Shown: piece after piece, positions 25,318-34,273 of the stretch | Layout of the letters: each line of letters starts with the position of its first letter | Numbering within the stretch: position 1 is the stretch's first letter | Translations under genes and position numbers: made by a program | Notes under the pieces: generated by a model | The model's database searches: none | Told to the model about the DNA's origin: nothing | Seen by the model: only the letters and a program-made list of their open reading frames with translations | Origin: Bog-756 sp963829235 | GTDB lineage: Bacteria > Actinomycetota > Acidimicrobiia > Acidimicrobiales > RAAP-2 | NCBI GenBank assembly: GCA_963829235.1 | Contig: CAWHIF010000003.1 | Location: 682,001 to 746,000, forward strand | DNA: 64,000 bases | Direction: 5' to 3'

Positions 25318-25362
25318 GGGACTTTCGGCCCTAGCCCTGGTCAACACGGTGTCTGACAATGG
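25318..25362 (+). promoter_or_regulatory. DosR-type box (25318-25332) and minus-10 (25354-25362)
   Basis: GGGACTTTCGGCCCT, then 21 bp, then TGACAATGG: the clearest example of the shared promoter in the window. The start codon of the ferritin-like gene is 26 bp beyond, with AAGGAGGGTGCT between. Confidence 0.82.
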
Positions 25363-25387
25363 AGGGACCGGAGACAAGGAGGGTGCT

Positions 25388-25915
25388 GTGAACGGACTGA
25401 GCGAGAAGAGCCACGGCATGAGGGCCACGTTCGACAGTGCGCTGCGGGGGTTGCGCATGACCGGCGCCAGCGTCGACACGAGGGCTCTGGTCGACCTGAT
25501 CGCCAGGCACGGAACCGAGGAGGGGCGCCTGCTGTCCACCTACGAGGGTCTGGTGGACACCGCTCCGGATGAAGGGGTCAGGTACCTGATCGGGCTCATC
25601 CTCGAGGACGAGCGGCGCCACCACCGCCTGCTGGCCGAGATCGCCAATTCGATGGCCTGGGGATCGATCGCCGGATCGCCCGAGGACTCGACGCCCGATA
25701 TGCCACATGCGCTGACCGGCGAGCTCCTGGAACAGACTCGTCGCCTGCGGAAGGCCGAACAGACCGACTACCGGGAGTTGCGCCGGATCCGGCGCCGATT
25801 GCGGCCGTTCGCCGGGACCACCATGTGGGCGCTGATCGTCGACCTCATGCTGGCGGACACCAAGAAGCACGCCACCATCCTCCGGTTCCTGGAGCGACAC
25901 GGGCAGTCGCGCTGA
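25388..25915 (+). CDS. Ferritin-like helical-bundle protein
   Basis: It has 175 residues and starts at GTG 25388 behind AAGGAGG. The predicted long helices carry RHGTEEGRLLSTYEGL, ILEDERRHHRLLAEI and DTKKHATILRFLERH. The spaced E...ExxH and DxxxH motifs resemble the di-iron sites of ferritin-like and rubrerythrin-like proteins. It may bind iron and deal with peroxide or store iron in low-oxygen cells. The assignment rests on motif spacing and is not certain; a metal-free helical bundle is possible. Confidence 0.65.
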   Translation: MNGLSEKSHGMRATFDSALRGLRMTGASVDTRALVDLIARHGTEEGRLLSTYEGLVDTAPDEGVRYLIGLILEDERRHHRLLAEIANSMAWGSIAGSPEDSTPDMPHALTGELLEQTRRLRKAEQTDYRELRRIRRRLRPFAGTTMWALIVDLMLADTKKHATILRFLERHGQSR

Positions 25916-25954
25916 GTGTGTCGCCGCGGGCCGGCTGACCGGCCGTTCCTCCCC

Positions 25955-26794
25955 CTACCGCTCGATCGGAAGCGCCCCGCCCTCGGCCGCCTCCCGCTCC
26001 TCCGAATCGGGGGTGCCCCGCACCAGCGCGATGAGCAACACGGCCAGCACCGCCCCGACGATCGGTCCCGCGAGATAGATCCACCACCCGTTGAAGTCGA
26101 AGCTGACCAGGTCGGGGCCGAGCGTGCGGGCCGGGTTCATCGATGCTCCGCTGATGGGGCTGGCGAACAGTCCGAGGAGGGCGACCGTGCTTCCGACGGC
26201 CAAGGCCGCGTTGTGACCGATGCTCCTGTAGCCGGTTGCCGTGTTGAGGATGACGGTGACCAGAATGGCGGTCAGGACGATCTCCATCACCAACGACCTC
26301 CAGTCGCCGCCGGGCTTGGCGATCGGATAATTGCTGCCTGACGAGACATGGCCGAACATGGCCTGCAGGAAGAGAGCGGCGGCGACTGCACCGGCCATTT
26401 GGACGATGACGTAGGGCAGCACCCAGGCCATCTTGAAGACACCCCGTCCGGCGAAGGCCAATGTGACGGCAGGATTGATGTGCAGGCCGGACAGGGGTCC
26501 GAGGGCGTAGATCATGGCCATGACCACCGCCCCCGGAGCGATGACCGCGGCAGTCCGGCTGATCGGGCCACCACCGGCGTACTGGTTGATGACCCCGGCA
26601 CCGGCGGCCACGGTCACGAGGATGAAGGTCCCGACGAACTCGATGATCACCCGGATCCGCAGCGGCCGGTGCCTGAGGGTGTCCTCTTCGAACTTGATCA
26701 GGTAACGGCTTCCGACCAGCTGGGCGACCGCCTGCCGGTCCGGAACTGTGCCCGGGGATTGGCCCGGCACGGTGGGCAGGGGCGGTTCGGTCAT
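25955..26794 (-). CDS. Aquaporin/glycerol-facilitator family (MIP) channel
   Basis: It has 279 residues with six membrane helices and two NPA loops, GLHINPAVTLAF and GASMNPARTLGP. ATG 26794 is chosen for its ribosome site CCAGGAGCACGAG. The cytosolic N-terminus is Pro-rich. Which solute it passes (water, glycerol, a small acid) is not clear. It follows cydB by 74 bp on the same strand and could be read from the cyd promoter. Confidence 0.88.
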   Translation of the reverse strand: MTEPPLPTVPGQSPGTVPDRQAVAQLVGSRYLIKFEEDTLRHRPLRIRVIIEFVGTFILVTVAAGAGVINQYAGGGPISRTAAVIAPGAVVMAMIYALGPLSGLHINPAVTLAFAGRGVFKMAWVLPYVIVQMAGAVAAALFLQAMFGHVSSGSNYPIAKPGGDWRSLVMEIVLTAILVTVILNTATGYRSIGHNAALAVGSTVALLGLFASPISGASMNPARTLGPDLVSFDFNGWWIYLAGPIVGAVLAVLLIALVRGTPDSEEREAAEGGALPIER

Positions 26795-26868
26795 CTCGTG
26801 CTCCTGGCAATGTTCGACCCTCGGTGGTCCCGGCGGCACCGTCGCCGGGAACGGCTACCGGAAGGGGG

Positions 26869-27993
26869 TCACCCCTCGACCGGTGGTTCGCCACCGGCCC
26901 CTGCCGCTACCGTCGCCGGCCCCAATGTTGCCAGGTCCGGCGCCCGCGGGTCCGATGACGCCTGCGGGCCGCCGGTCGAGGGTCCCCCGCCTGCACCCGA
27001 CCCGGCCGGGGGCCCGGTCAGTCGCTTGCGGAACACATAGAGGCTCCAGCCCTGGTACGCGAGCACCACCGGGAAGAACACGACCGCCACCACGGTCATC
27101 ACCTTGAGCGTGTACGACGGGCTGGCCGAATTGGAAACCGTGAGGTCGTAGGCCGCGTTGGTGCTCGACACCATCACCCGTGGGAACAGGTCGAAGAAGA
27201 TGGAGCCGACGACGCTCCCGATGGCGGTCGCAGCCGCCGCGAACGCCCATCCTTCCGAGCCGGCCTCGGCCAGCCATGCGGCGCCAACCACCGCCACGAG
27301 AGCCAGGGCGTCGATGGGGCTCGGAACGAAGCCCACGCTGAGGCCGACATGGCTCCATGTCAGCCAGCCGAAGGTGACGACCGCGGCCACCCAGCCCAGG
27401 CGACCTGAGAGCCGGGCCACCCGCTGGTGGAGCTCGCCTTCGGTCTTGAGGGTCAGGTAGGCCGCACCGAGGAACAGTGACAGCGCGGTCAGGGTGACGC
27501 CCGTGTACAGCCCGAAGGGCACGAGTAGGCCGAAGAAGCTCCCCGTGTAGTTGTGGGCCTGGTCGATCGGGAGCCCGTGGAGGAGGTCGCCGAGCGCGGT
27601 GCCGAGCAGCAGGGGGATGAGCAGGCTCCCGATGGTGAGCGACCACCGCCACGTCGACCGCCACCGCGGATCCTCGATCTTGCGGTGGAACTCGAACGAG
27701 ACCCCGCGCACGATCAGCGCCACGAGCACGACCACGAGGGCCAGGTAGAAGGTGGAGAACATCGTGGCGTACCAGGAGGGGAAGGCAGCAAAGATGGCTG
27801 CGCCGCCCACGATGAGCCACACCTCGTTCCCGTCCCAGACAGGTCCGATCGAATTGACCGCGATGCGCCGTTCGGTGTCGCTGCGCCCGACGAACGAGTG
27901 CAGCATGCCCACCCCGAAGTCGAATCCCTCGAGGACGAAGAACCCCACCCAGAAGAGGGCGACCACCACATACCAGATGTTGTTGAGATGCAC
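26869..27993 (-). CDS. cydB: Cytochrome bd ubiquinol/menaquinol oxidase subunit II
   Basis: It has 374 residues. The start (NNIWYVVVALFWVGFFVLEGFDFGVGML) is the typical CydB signature, followed by NEVWLIVGGAAIFAAFPSWYA and further membrane helices. It supports heme binding in subunit I and the stability of the complex. It starts 12 bp after cydA. The last 60 residues are a Pro/Gly-rich tail. It works with CydA as a high-affinity terminal oxidase. Confidence 0.95.
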   Translation of the reverse strand: MHLNNIWYVVVALFWVGFFVLEGFDFGVGMLHSFVGRSDTERRIAVNSIGPVWDGNEVWLIVGGAAIFAAFPSWYATMFSTFYLALVVVLVALIVRGVSFEFHRKIEDPRWRSTWRWSLTIGSLLIPLLLGTALGDLLHGLPIDQAHNYTGSFFGLLVPFGLYTGVTLTALSLFLGAAYLTLKTEGELHQRVARLSGRLGWVAAVVTFGWLTWSHVGLSVGFVPSPIDALALVAVVGAAWLAEAGSEGWAFAAAATAIGSVVGSIFFDLFPRVMVSSTNAAYDLTVSNSASPSYTLKVMTVVAVVFFPVVLAYQGWSLYVFRKRLTGPPAGSGAGGGPSTGGPQASSDPRAPDLATLGPATVAAGAGGEPPVEG

Positions 27994-28005
27994 GATCGTC
28001 TCCTC

Positions 28006-29505
28006 CTAGTAGATGAGGGCGGGAACGCGGTCGCCCTCGACCTCATCCGACGCGGCTCGATCCGCCGCCGCTTCATCCGACGTGGAACCATCCGGTCGGT
28101 GTCGGTCGTCTCCGGCCGCACCGCCACCATCCCCGTCACCGGCTTCGCCGCCGCCCGGTCCGGTGCCCACCCCCAGGTCCTTGCGGCCGTAGTGCACCAT
28201 CAGGTAGGCGTCGGCCACCCCGAGGGCCGCGTAGAGGAGCACGAACACGGTCAAGCTGATCCAGATGTCGGCGGCCGTCACCGAGGGCGACGCGGCCTGG
28301 GATGTCTTCATGAGTCCCTGCACGATCCAGGGTTGACGACCGCTCTCGGTCAGCAACCACCCGGCGGTGTTCATGGCGAACGGGATGAGAACGGCCCAGG
28401 GGGCGATGAAGAGGAACCACTTGGCCTTCTCGAGCGTTTTGCGGCGGATCAGCCACAGGCCCCACAGGGAGAACAGCATGATGAGGGCGGCGAGATAGGC
28501 CATCACCCGCATGCCCCAGTACTGGATGAAGACGTTGGGGATGTAGTTGCCCGGCCCGTACTCCTTCTGGTACTGGGCGTTGAGATTGTTCATGCCCTGC
28601 ACTTCGCCGTTCAGATGGTTGGTGGCCAGGACGGACAAGAGGCCCGGGATCTTCCAGATCTTCTGCGGGTTGTGGTCGTTGTTGCCTCCGCCGATCTGGA
28701 AGGCGGAGAACGAGCAGTGGCTCGGACAGGTGTTCCACAACGCCTCGGCGGCGGCGATCTTCATCGGCTGGTACCGACCCTCGATCACCCCGAGCTCGCT
28801 CCCGACGAACAGGTTCAAGAAGACGGCCGGAGTGAGCACGAGCAGGGAGATGATCGCCGTCCGGCGGAAGGCCGCCACTGCACTCTTGCGTCGGAGGTGC
28901 CACGCCGACGCGGCCAGCATGACCAGGGCCCCGGTGACGAGCGAGGCCAGGATGACGTGGGGATAGGACCAGAGGAACACCGGGTTGGTGAAGAGGGCCC
29001 AGATGTTGTTGAGCTGCGGCTGGTGGGCCGAGTTCATCACATACCCCACCGGGTGCTGCATCCACGAGTTGGCGGCCACGATGAACGCCGCCGACAGCAT
29101 GGTGGCCGCCGCCACCAGCCAGATGCAGGCCAGGTGGAGTTTCTTCGACAGCCGGTCCCAGCCGAAGATCCAGACCCCGAGGAACGTCGACTCGAGGAAG
29201 AAGGCCACAAGTCCCTCCATGGCCAACGGCCCACCGAAGATGTTCCCGACGAAGCGGGAGTAGTTCGACCAGTTCATCCCGAACTCGAACTCCTGCACCA
29301 GCCCGGTGACGACACCCACGGCCACGTTGATCAGCAGCAGCGTCCCGAAGAAGCGGGTGAGTCGCCGGAACGCCGGGTCGTCGTTGCGGTACCAGCTCGT
29401 CTGGAGCAGAGCCACCAGGAAGGCCAGGCCGATGGTGACCGGGACGAAGATGAAGTGGTAGATGCTGGTGGTGGCGAACTGCCACCGGGCGAGCTCGTTG
29501 GTCAT
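28006..29505 (-). CDS. cydA: Cytochrome bd oxidase subunit I
   Basis: It has 499 residues. His17 (SIYHFIFVPVTIG) is the heme b595 ligand and the His of YPHVILASLVTGALVM the b558 ligand; GRQPW is the quinol-site motif. It reduces O2 to water with quinol at very low oxygen without pumping protons. ATG 29505 overlaps the cydC stop. The C-terminal 60 residues are a hydrophilic Gly/Asp tail. Confidence 0.96.
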   Translation of the reverse strand: MTNELARWQFATTSIYHFIFVPVTIGLAFLVALLQTSWYRNDDPAFRRLTRFFGTLLLINVAVGVVTGLVQEFEFGMNWSNYSRFVGNIFGGPLAMEGLVAFFLESTFLGVWIFGWDRLSKKLHLACIWLVAAATMLSAAFIVAANSWMQHPVGYVMNSAHQPQLNNIWALFTNPVFLWSYPHVILASLVTGALVMLAASAWHLRRKSAVAAFRRTAIISLLVLTPAVFLNLFVGSELGVIEGRYQPMKIAAAEALWNTCPSHCSFSAFQIGGGNNDHNPQKIWKIPGLLSVLATNHLNGEVQGMNNLNAQYQKEYGPGNYIPNVFIQYWGMRVMAYLAALIMLFSLWGLWLIRRKTLEKAKWFLFIAPWAVLIPFAMNTAGWLLTESGRQPWIVQGLMKTSQAASPSVTAADIWISLTVFVLLYAALGVADAYLMVHYGRKDLGVGTGPGGGEAGDGDGGGAAGDDRHRPDGSTSDEAAADRAASDEVEGDRVPALIY

Positions 29506-31360
29506 CGGTTGGCACTCCCTTTGTTCGTGACGTCGACTGTTGCGTCCATCAGCTCACCGGCCGGCCGGCTCCGCGGATCGGCCGCGGCGTACCGCTCGGC
29601 CCTCATCTCGTTCCACCACAGGACCGAGTAACGGCCACCCTCCCCGAGCAGCACGTCGTGGGACCCGCGTTCGACGACCCGACCGGCGTCCATCACGATG
29701 ATCTCGTCGACACACTCGAGGCCGGCCAGGCGGTGGGTGATGAAGACCAGCGACCGCCCTTCGGTGGCTCCCAGCAGGTCTGCGGTGAGGGCGTCGGCGG
29801 CCCGTGGATCGAGATGTTCGCCCGGCTCGTCCAGCACCAGCACACAGAAGTCGGCCAGCATGGCCCGGGCCACGGCGATCCGCTGGCGCTGGCCGCCCGA
29901 GAGGCGGGACCCGTGCCGGCCCACCTCGGTGGCCAGCCCCCCGGAAGGTCGTCGAGCCAATCGCCCAGTCCCACCCGGCCGAGGACGTGGCGCATCTCCT
30001 CGCCGGTGGCGTGGCGGCGCCCGATGGCCAGGTTGTCGGCGATGGTGGTGTCGAAGAGGTAGGCGTCCTGGGTGACCAGGCCCACGACGGTGCGGAGTTC
30101 GTCGCCCGCCAGACGGTCGAGGGGTGTCCCGTCGAGGGATACGGACCCGGCCTCGTAGGGCAGGAACCCGAGGAGTACAGCGGCGAGGGTCGACTTGCCG
30201 GCACCGCTCGGCCCGACGACGGCCACCCGGCGGCCGGGAGGAAGCGAGAGGTCCACCCCGCGGAGCACCGGCTCTGCCCCACCGGGGTACCTGGCCCAGA
30301 GCGAGCGGGCCCGGAGGTCATGGGGACCGTCGGACACCGGCATCGGAACCTCGGGTTCCACAACGGGCGCCGGTGCGTCGAGCACGGCGAACACCCGGGC
30401 CGCGGCCTGGCGCGCCCGTTGCAGGACCTGGGTGGCGACGGGCAACCCGACGACCAGCTCGAAGGCGGCCAGGGGGATCAGGGTGATGACGGCGAGCTCC
30501 GTGGCACCGAGCCGACCGGACGTGAACGCGGGGATGCCGACGAGGAGGCACCCCCAGCAGGCCAGCGCGGCCAGCAGGGTGGTCAGGGCCAGCCCGATCC
30601 CGGCGGTTCCGGCCGACGCCGAGGCGATGGCCGTGAGCTCGGCGTCATGGTCGCGGATGGTCCGCAGCTGAGCCTCGACTGCACCGAAGGCCACCAGCTC
30701 GGCTGCGCCTTCGGTGAGATCCACCATCGCCGCGGTGAGGTCACCTCGCGCTCCTGCGAACCGCGACTCGCGCCGGCGGGCCAGGGCCCCGGTGAACCAG
30801 GGAACGAACGTGCCCGCCAGCACCAGGGCGACGGCCAGGACCAACCCGGCGGCGGGCAACATCCACCACATCAGGGCGACCGTCAGCGTGCCCACCAAGA
30901 GGGCGGTGGCGAAGGCGGGGACGACGCGGATGACCAGGTCCTGCAGCGAGTCGACATCGTGGACGATCCGGCCCAGGAGGTCACCGCGCCGGAACAGTGG
31001 CAGACCGGCGGGGGCCAGCCGCTCGAGGCCGCGGTAGACCGTGACCCGGAGCTCGGCCAGCAGCCGAAAGGCACTGTCATGGCCGACGAGGCGCTCGCCG
31101 TAGCGGAGGAACCCCCGCGACAACCCGAAGAACTGCACTCCGACGATGGCCACGGCCAGCTCCGACTCGTTGGGATGCTGGGCCGCCTTCGAGATCAGCC
31201 ATGCCGCCGTACCGATGAGCCCGATGTCGGCGGCGATGGCACCTGCCCCGAGCAGTGCCGTCAGCACCAGACGCCCGGCTGCTGGCCGGACGATGCCGAG
31301 CGTGCGGCCCAGGGGCGCCACCTCCCGGCCGGGAGATGCCGTGGAGGTTTCGGATGGCAC
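29502..31360 (-). pseudogene. cydC: cydC: heme/thiol ABC exporter half, with a frameshift in a G run
   Basis: Residues 1-470 read as CydC: GTAAWLISKAAQHPNESELA, LERLAPAGLPLFRRGDLLGR, Walker A GPSGAGKST. At 29937-29942 the minus strand has six G where seven are needed, and the frame is lost after DDLPGG. The native end continues in another frame, from ATEVGRHGSRLSGGQRQRIA through Walker B VLVLDEPGEHLDP, to a stop at 29502 that overlaps the cydA start. Either this is a real mutation, a phase-variable run, or a sequencing error; the rest is well preserved. CydCD exports glutathione/cysteine or heme-related compounds needed for bd oxidase assembly. Confidence 0.85.
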
Positions 31361-33135
31361 TATGCCGCACCCCCGACCGGGGCCAGGTGGACCACCCGGT
31401 CGGCCATGGCCAGCAGCGACGGCCGGTGGGCCACGATGACCACGGTGCGGCCGACCATCAGTCGTCGCACCGCGGCCAGCACACTCTCTTCGGTCCGCCC
31501 GTCGAGGTTGGCGGTGGGTTCGTCGAGGAGCAGGAGCGGGGCGTCCCGGACGAAGGCGCGGGCCAGGGCCACCCGTTGGCGCTCGCCGGCCGACAGTCCT
31601 GCACCGTCGTGACCGAGCACGGTCTCGGGTCCGGCCGGAAGCCGAGCCACCACCTCGTCGAGTCCGGCATCGTCGATGGCGGCCCGGACGGCGGTGTCGT
31701 CGGCATCAGGTCGGCCGAGGCGGATGTTGTCGGCGATGGAGCGGGCGAACAGGTGCGGCCGCTGCGGTACCCAGCCGACGTTCGCCCTCCAGGCATCGGG
31801 GTCGAGGGTGGCCAGGCTCACGTCCCCCACCCGGACCGAGCCGGTCCAGGCCGGGGCCAGCCCGAGCAGCACATTGACCAGGGTCGACTTCCCGCACCCG
31901 CTGGGCCCGGCGATGGCCACGACCTCCCCCGGGTCCACGTTCAGGGACACCTCCTCCAGGGCGGGGCGCCGCCGACCGGGGTACCTGACCCCGAGCCGGT
32001 CGACTCGGATGGCCGACCGGGAGGGATCGGGGACGGCACCCGAGGTGCCACAGGTGGGTAGGGGCCGCTCCAGCACCTCGAAGATGTCCTCGGCCGCTTT
32101 CATCCCTTCTGCGCTGGCGTGGTAGTTCGTCCCGAGGGCCCGGAGGGGAAGGTACGCCTCGGGGGCCAGGATGAGGACGAAGAGCGCGGTGGCGAGGCTC
32201 AGGTGGCCGCCGAGCAGCCGGAGCCCGACGGCGACGGCCACGAGGGCCACCGAGATGGTGGCCAACAGCTCGAGGATGAGCGAAGAGAGGAAGGCGACCC
32301 TCAGCGTGGCCATGGTGGCCGTCCGGTACCGATCGGTGATGTCGCGAACGGCAGCCACCTGGGCCTTGGCCCGTCCGAAGACCTTGAGGGTCGGGAGCCC
32401 GGCGACCACGTCGAGGAAGTGTCCGGCCAGGCGCTGGAGGAGCCGGGCCTGGCGTTCCATCCGGACCCTGGTCGAGGCGCCGACCAACGACATGAACAAC
32501 GGGATCAGGGGGACGGTGGCGGCGATGATGACGGCCGATATCCAGTCGGCCCCGAGGACCACGACGACGATCGTGACCGGAACGATCACGGCCAGGAACA
32601 ACTGCGGCAGATAGCGGGCGAAGTAGCTGTCCAGCGCGTCGATCCCCCCGGTGGCCAGGACGACCAGGCTTCCGGCGCTCTCGCGGTCGATGCCGGCGGG
32701 CCCGAGACGGGCGATCTGGTCGACCAGCGCCGTCCGCAGGTCCGACTTGGCCGACGCCGACGCCCGGTCGGCCATCCGTTCACCGAGCCAACCCGTGGCC
32801 GCCCGCCCGAGGATCACCACGAGGAGTGCGGCGAGCGGCGAGCGGACCAGGGCCAGCCCTTGGTGGTGGACGACCACGGCTGCGATGGTGTGGGCGATGA
32901 GCCACGCCTGGGCGATCACCAGCGAGGCGGTGATACAGCCGAGGACAACGGTCACCACCAGGAAGCGTCTGGTGCTGCGGGCGTAATGCAGCAGCCTCGG
33001 ATCGATGGGTCCGGTCCTGTGCTCCGGCGAGGACGGGGAGACTCGGTCTCCAGTCGGACCCGTCGACACGGTCGGACACACCGGACCCTCCTCCGGGCCG
33101 ACATGGGTGCTCGGGCCTGTCCTGAATGTGGTCAA
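31360..33135 (-). CDS. cydD: CydD: ABC exporter half for cytochrome bd assembly
   Basis: It has 591 residues with six membrane helices in residues 50-320 (ASLVIAQAWLIAHTIAAVVV) and an ATPase domain with Walker A GPSGCGKST, signature LSAGERQRVALARAF and Walker B LLLLDEPTANLD. CydD forms a heterodimer with CydC. The order D-C-A-B, all overlapping or within 15 bp, forms one operon behind the DosR-type box at 33222. The unusual start of 45 hydrophilic residues may mean that a later start is used. Confidence 0.93.
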   Translation of the reverse strand: MTTFRTGPSTHVGPEEGPVCPTVSTGPTGDRVSPSSPEHRTGPIDPRLLHYARSTRRFLVVTVVLGCITASLVIAQAWLIAHTIAAVVVHHQGLALVRSPLAALLVVILGRAATGWLGERMADRASASAKSDLRTALVDQIARLGPAGIDRESAGSLVVLATGGIDALDSYFARYLPQLFLAVIVPVTIVVVVLGADWISAVIIAATVPLIPLFMSLVGASTRVRMERQARLLQRLAGHFLDVVAGLPTLKVFGRAKAQVAAVRDITDRYRTATMATLRVAFLSSLILELLATISVALVAVAVGLRLLGGHLSLATALFVLILAPEAYLPLRALGTNYHASAEGMKAAEDIFEVLERPLPTCGTSGAVPDPSRSAIRVDRLGVRYPGRRRPALEEVSLNVDPGEVVAIAGPSGCGKSTLVNVLLGLAPAWTGSVRVGDVSLATLDPDAWRANVGWVPQRPHLFARSIADNIRLGRPDADDTAVRAAIDDAGLDEVVARLPAGPETVLGHDGAGLSAGERQRVALARAFVRDAPLLLLDEPTANLDGRTEESVLAAVRRLMVGRTVVIVAHRPSLLAMADRVVHLAPVGGAA

Positions 33136-33191
33136 CGCGGCTCTCTCTTATCGACGGTCCGAGCGCCGGGGGCGCGGCGCGTTCGCCTCAG

Positions 33192-33236
33192 GTCAGGCTA
33201 TTCGTCACCTCCGTCCTGACTAGGGTCAAAGGTCAC
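33192..33236 (-). promoter_or_regulatory. DosR-type box (33222-33236) of the cyd operon
   Basis: On the minus strand GTGACCTTTGACCCT is followed by 21 bp and TAGCCTGAC; TAGCCT is a fair minus-10. It overlaps the last codons of the K+ channel gene, so it is the least certain by position, but its half-sites are intact. The predicted start lies about 55 bp before cydD. Confidence 0.55.
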
Positions 33237-33798
33237 TACTCGGACCGGGCGCCGACGACTCGACCGGAGCGTTCCGACGATCCGCGCCCCGGGCAGCCGC
33301 CCCGAGGATCAGCCGGATGACGATGGCGAACATGGCCAGGTCGGAGAGCATCTGGACCGTGGCCACCAGACGGGCCGGGTCGGTCTTCGGCGTGATATCA
33401 CCGAATCCCACGGTGGAGAACACGGTGATCGTGAAATAGAGGGCCGAGGTCCGATCAAGGGGCCCACCGAAGGCGGCCGGATCCGAGTGGGACATGGTCA
33501 GGTAGATCCACGCGAACAGGACGAGGAACAGGGGCACGACCGTGGCCATGGCCACCGCCGCCCGCAGCAGCGGGCGATCGTGGTTGCCGATGAGGCGGAT
33601 CTCGTTGATGAGGACGGCCACGAAGAAGGCCAACGCCACGCCGAGGCGCAGCGCCACCGACTGATGGGCCCGGTGCTCGATGGGTAGGACGTAGTACAGG
33701 ATCAACAGCAGGGTCGCCGTCCCGACGGCGCGTACAGCGGTCTTCACCAAGTGGGACCGCTCGAAGGCTCCAAGATCCTGAATGGTCGAAGGTACCAT
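33226..33798 (-). CDS. Two-pore-loop-type potassium channel protein (ion transport 2 family)
   Basis: It has 190 residues from ATG 33798. The pore helix and selectivity filter FTITVFSTVGFGDITP carry the K+ signature TVGFGD. Three helices precede it and one (VQMLSDLAMFAIVIRLILGAA) follows. No RCK or cyclic-nucleotide domain is attached. The start has no ribosome site; an upstream start at 33942 would add 48 hydrophilic residues. Its stop overlaps the cyd box. Confidence 0.85.
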   Translation of the reverse strand: MVPSTIQDLGAFERSHLVKTAVRAVGTATLLLILYYVLPIEHRAHQSVALRLGVALAFFVAVLINEIRLIGNHDRPLLRAAVAMATVVPLFLVLFAWIYLTMSHSDPAAFGGPLDRTSALYFTITVFSTVGFGDITPKTDPARLVATVQMLSDLAMFAIVIRLILGAAARGADRRNAPVESSAPGPSSDL

Positions 33799-33966
33799 TC
33801 GCCCGGCCGCGGGCTGTGGACCGGCTGCGGGGCCCACGCCCCGTGCCCACCCCGCGGTAGTGCGAGAGCCGACCTGTCCATGGTCCACTCCGGCTCTTCT
33901 TTTCAGACCGCCGGCCTGGTCTTGTGGAGCACTGCCCCGCATGTAATTCGTTTGGCCGATTCGGCC

Positions 33967-34025
33967 TAATTATCGGCTGTAGCCGATGGTTAACTTTTCT
34001 GCCTAACGGCTATAGGCGATAATTA
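33967..34025. repeat. AT-rich near-perfect inverted repeat with two operator-like palindromes
   Basis: Arms 33967-33985 (TAATTATCGGCTGTAGCCG) and 34007-34025 match as inverted repeats in 17 of 19 positions. Each half is also close to a palindrome (CGGCTRTAGSCGAT), and the cores repeat directly at 33-bp spacing, three helical turns. The stretch 33940-34060 is far richer in A+T than the rest. It lies between the divergent K+ channel and aldo/keto reductase genes and looks like a repressor or activator site. The remainder of 33799-34273 shows nothing else. Confidence 0.75.
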
Positions 34026-34273
34026 GACCAAATTCAAAAACCGAAGCCGCCACAACCGGGGACCGGGTCCACTACCTTCCGATCACCGTGACCGGAGGCG
34101 CCGGCTCTCTCGTCGGGGTCGTTCCGCCGGGGGAACCTGATCGCCCTCGGCCCCCGGGGCGCCGCGAACTCCCTCCGCCCGGGCGAGCCCGACGAGTCCG
34201 GCCCCCACGGCGATGACGATCCCTACCCCGCCGGGTGCAGGCCCGGGGTCCGCCCGGGCAGGGACACGACGGG

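Noticed and set aside
27553..29631. 692-codon plus-strand frame over cydB and cydA
   Set aside because: The minus strand carries clear cydA and cydB; the plus frame is low-complexity and unsupported.
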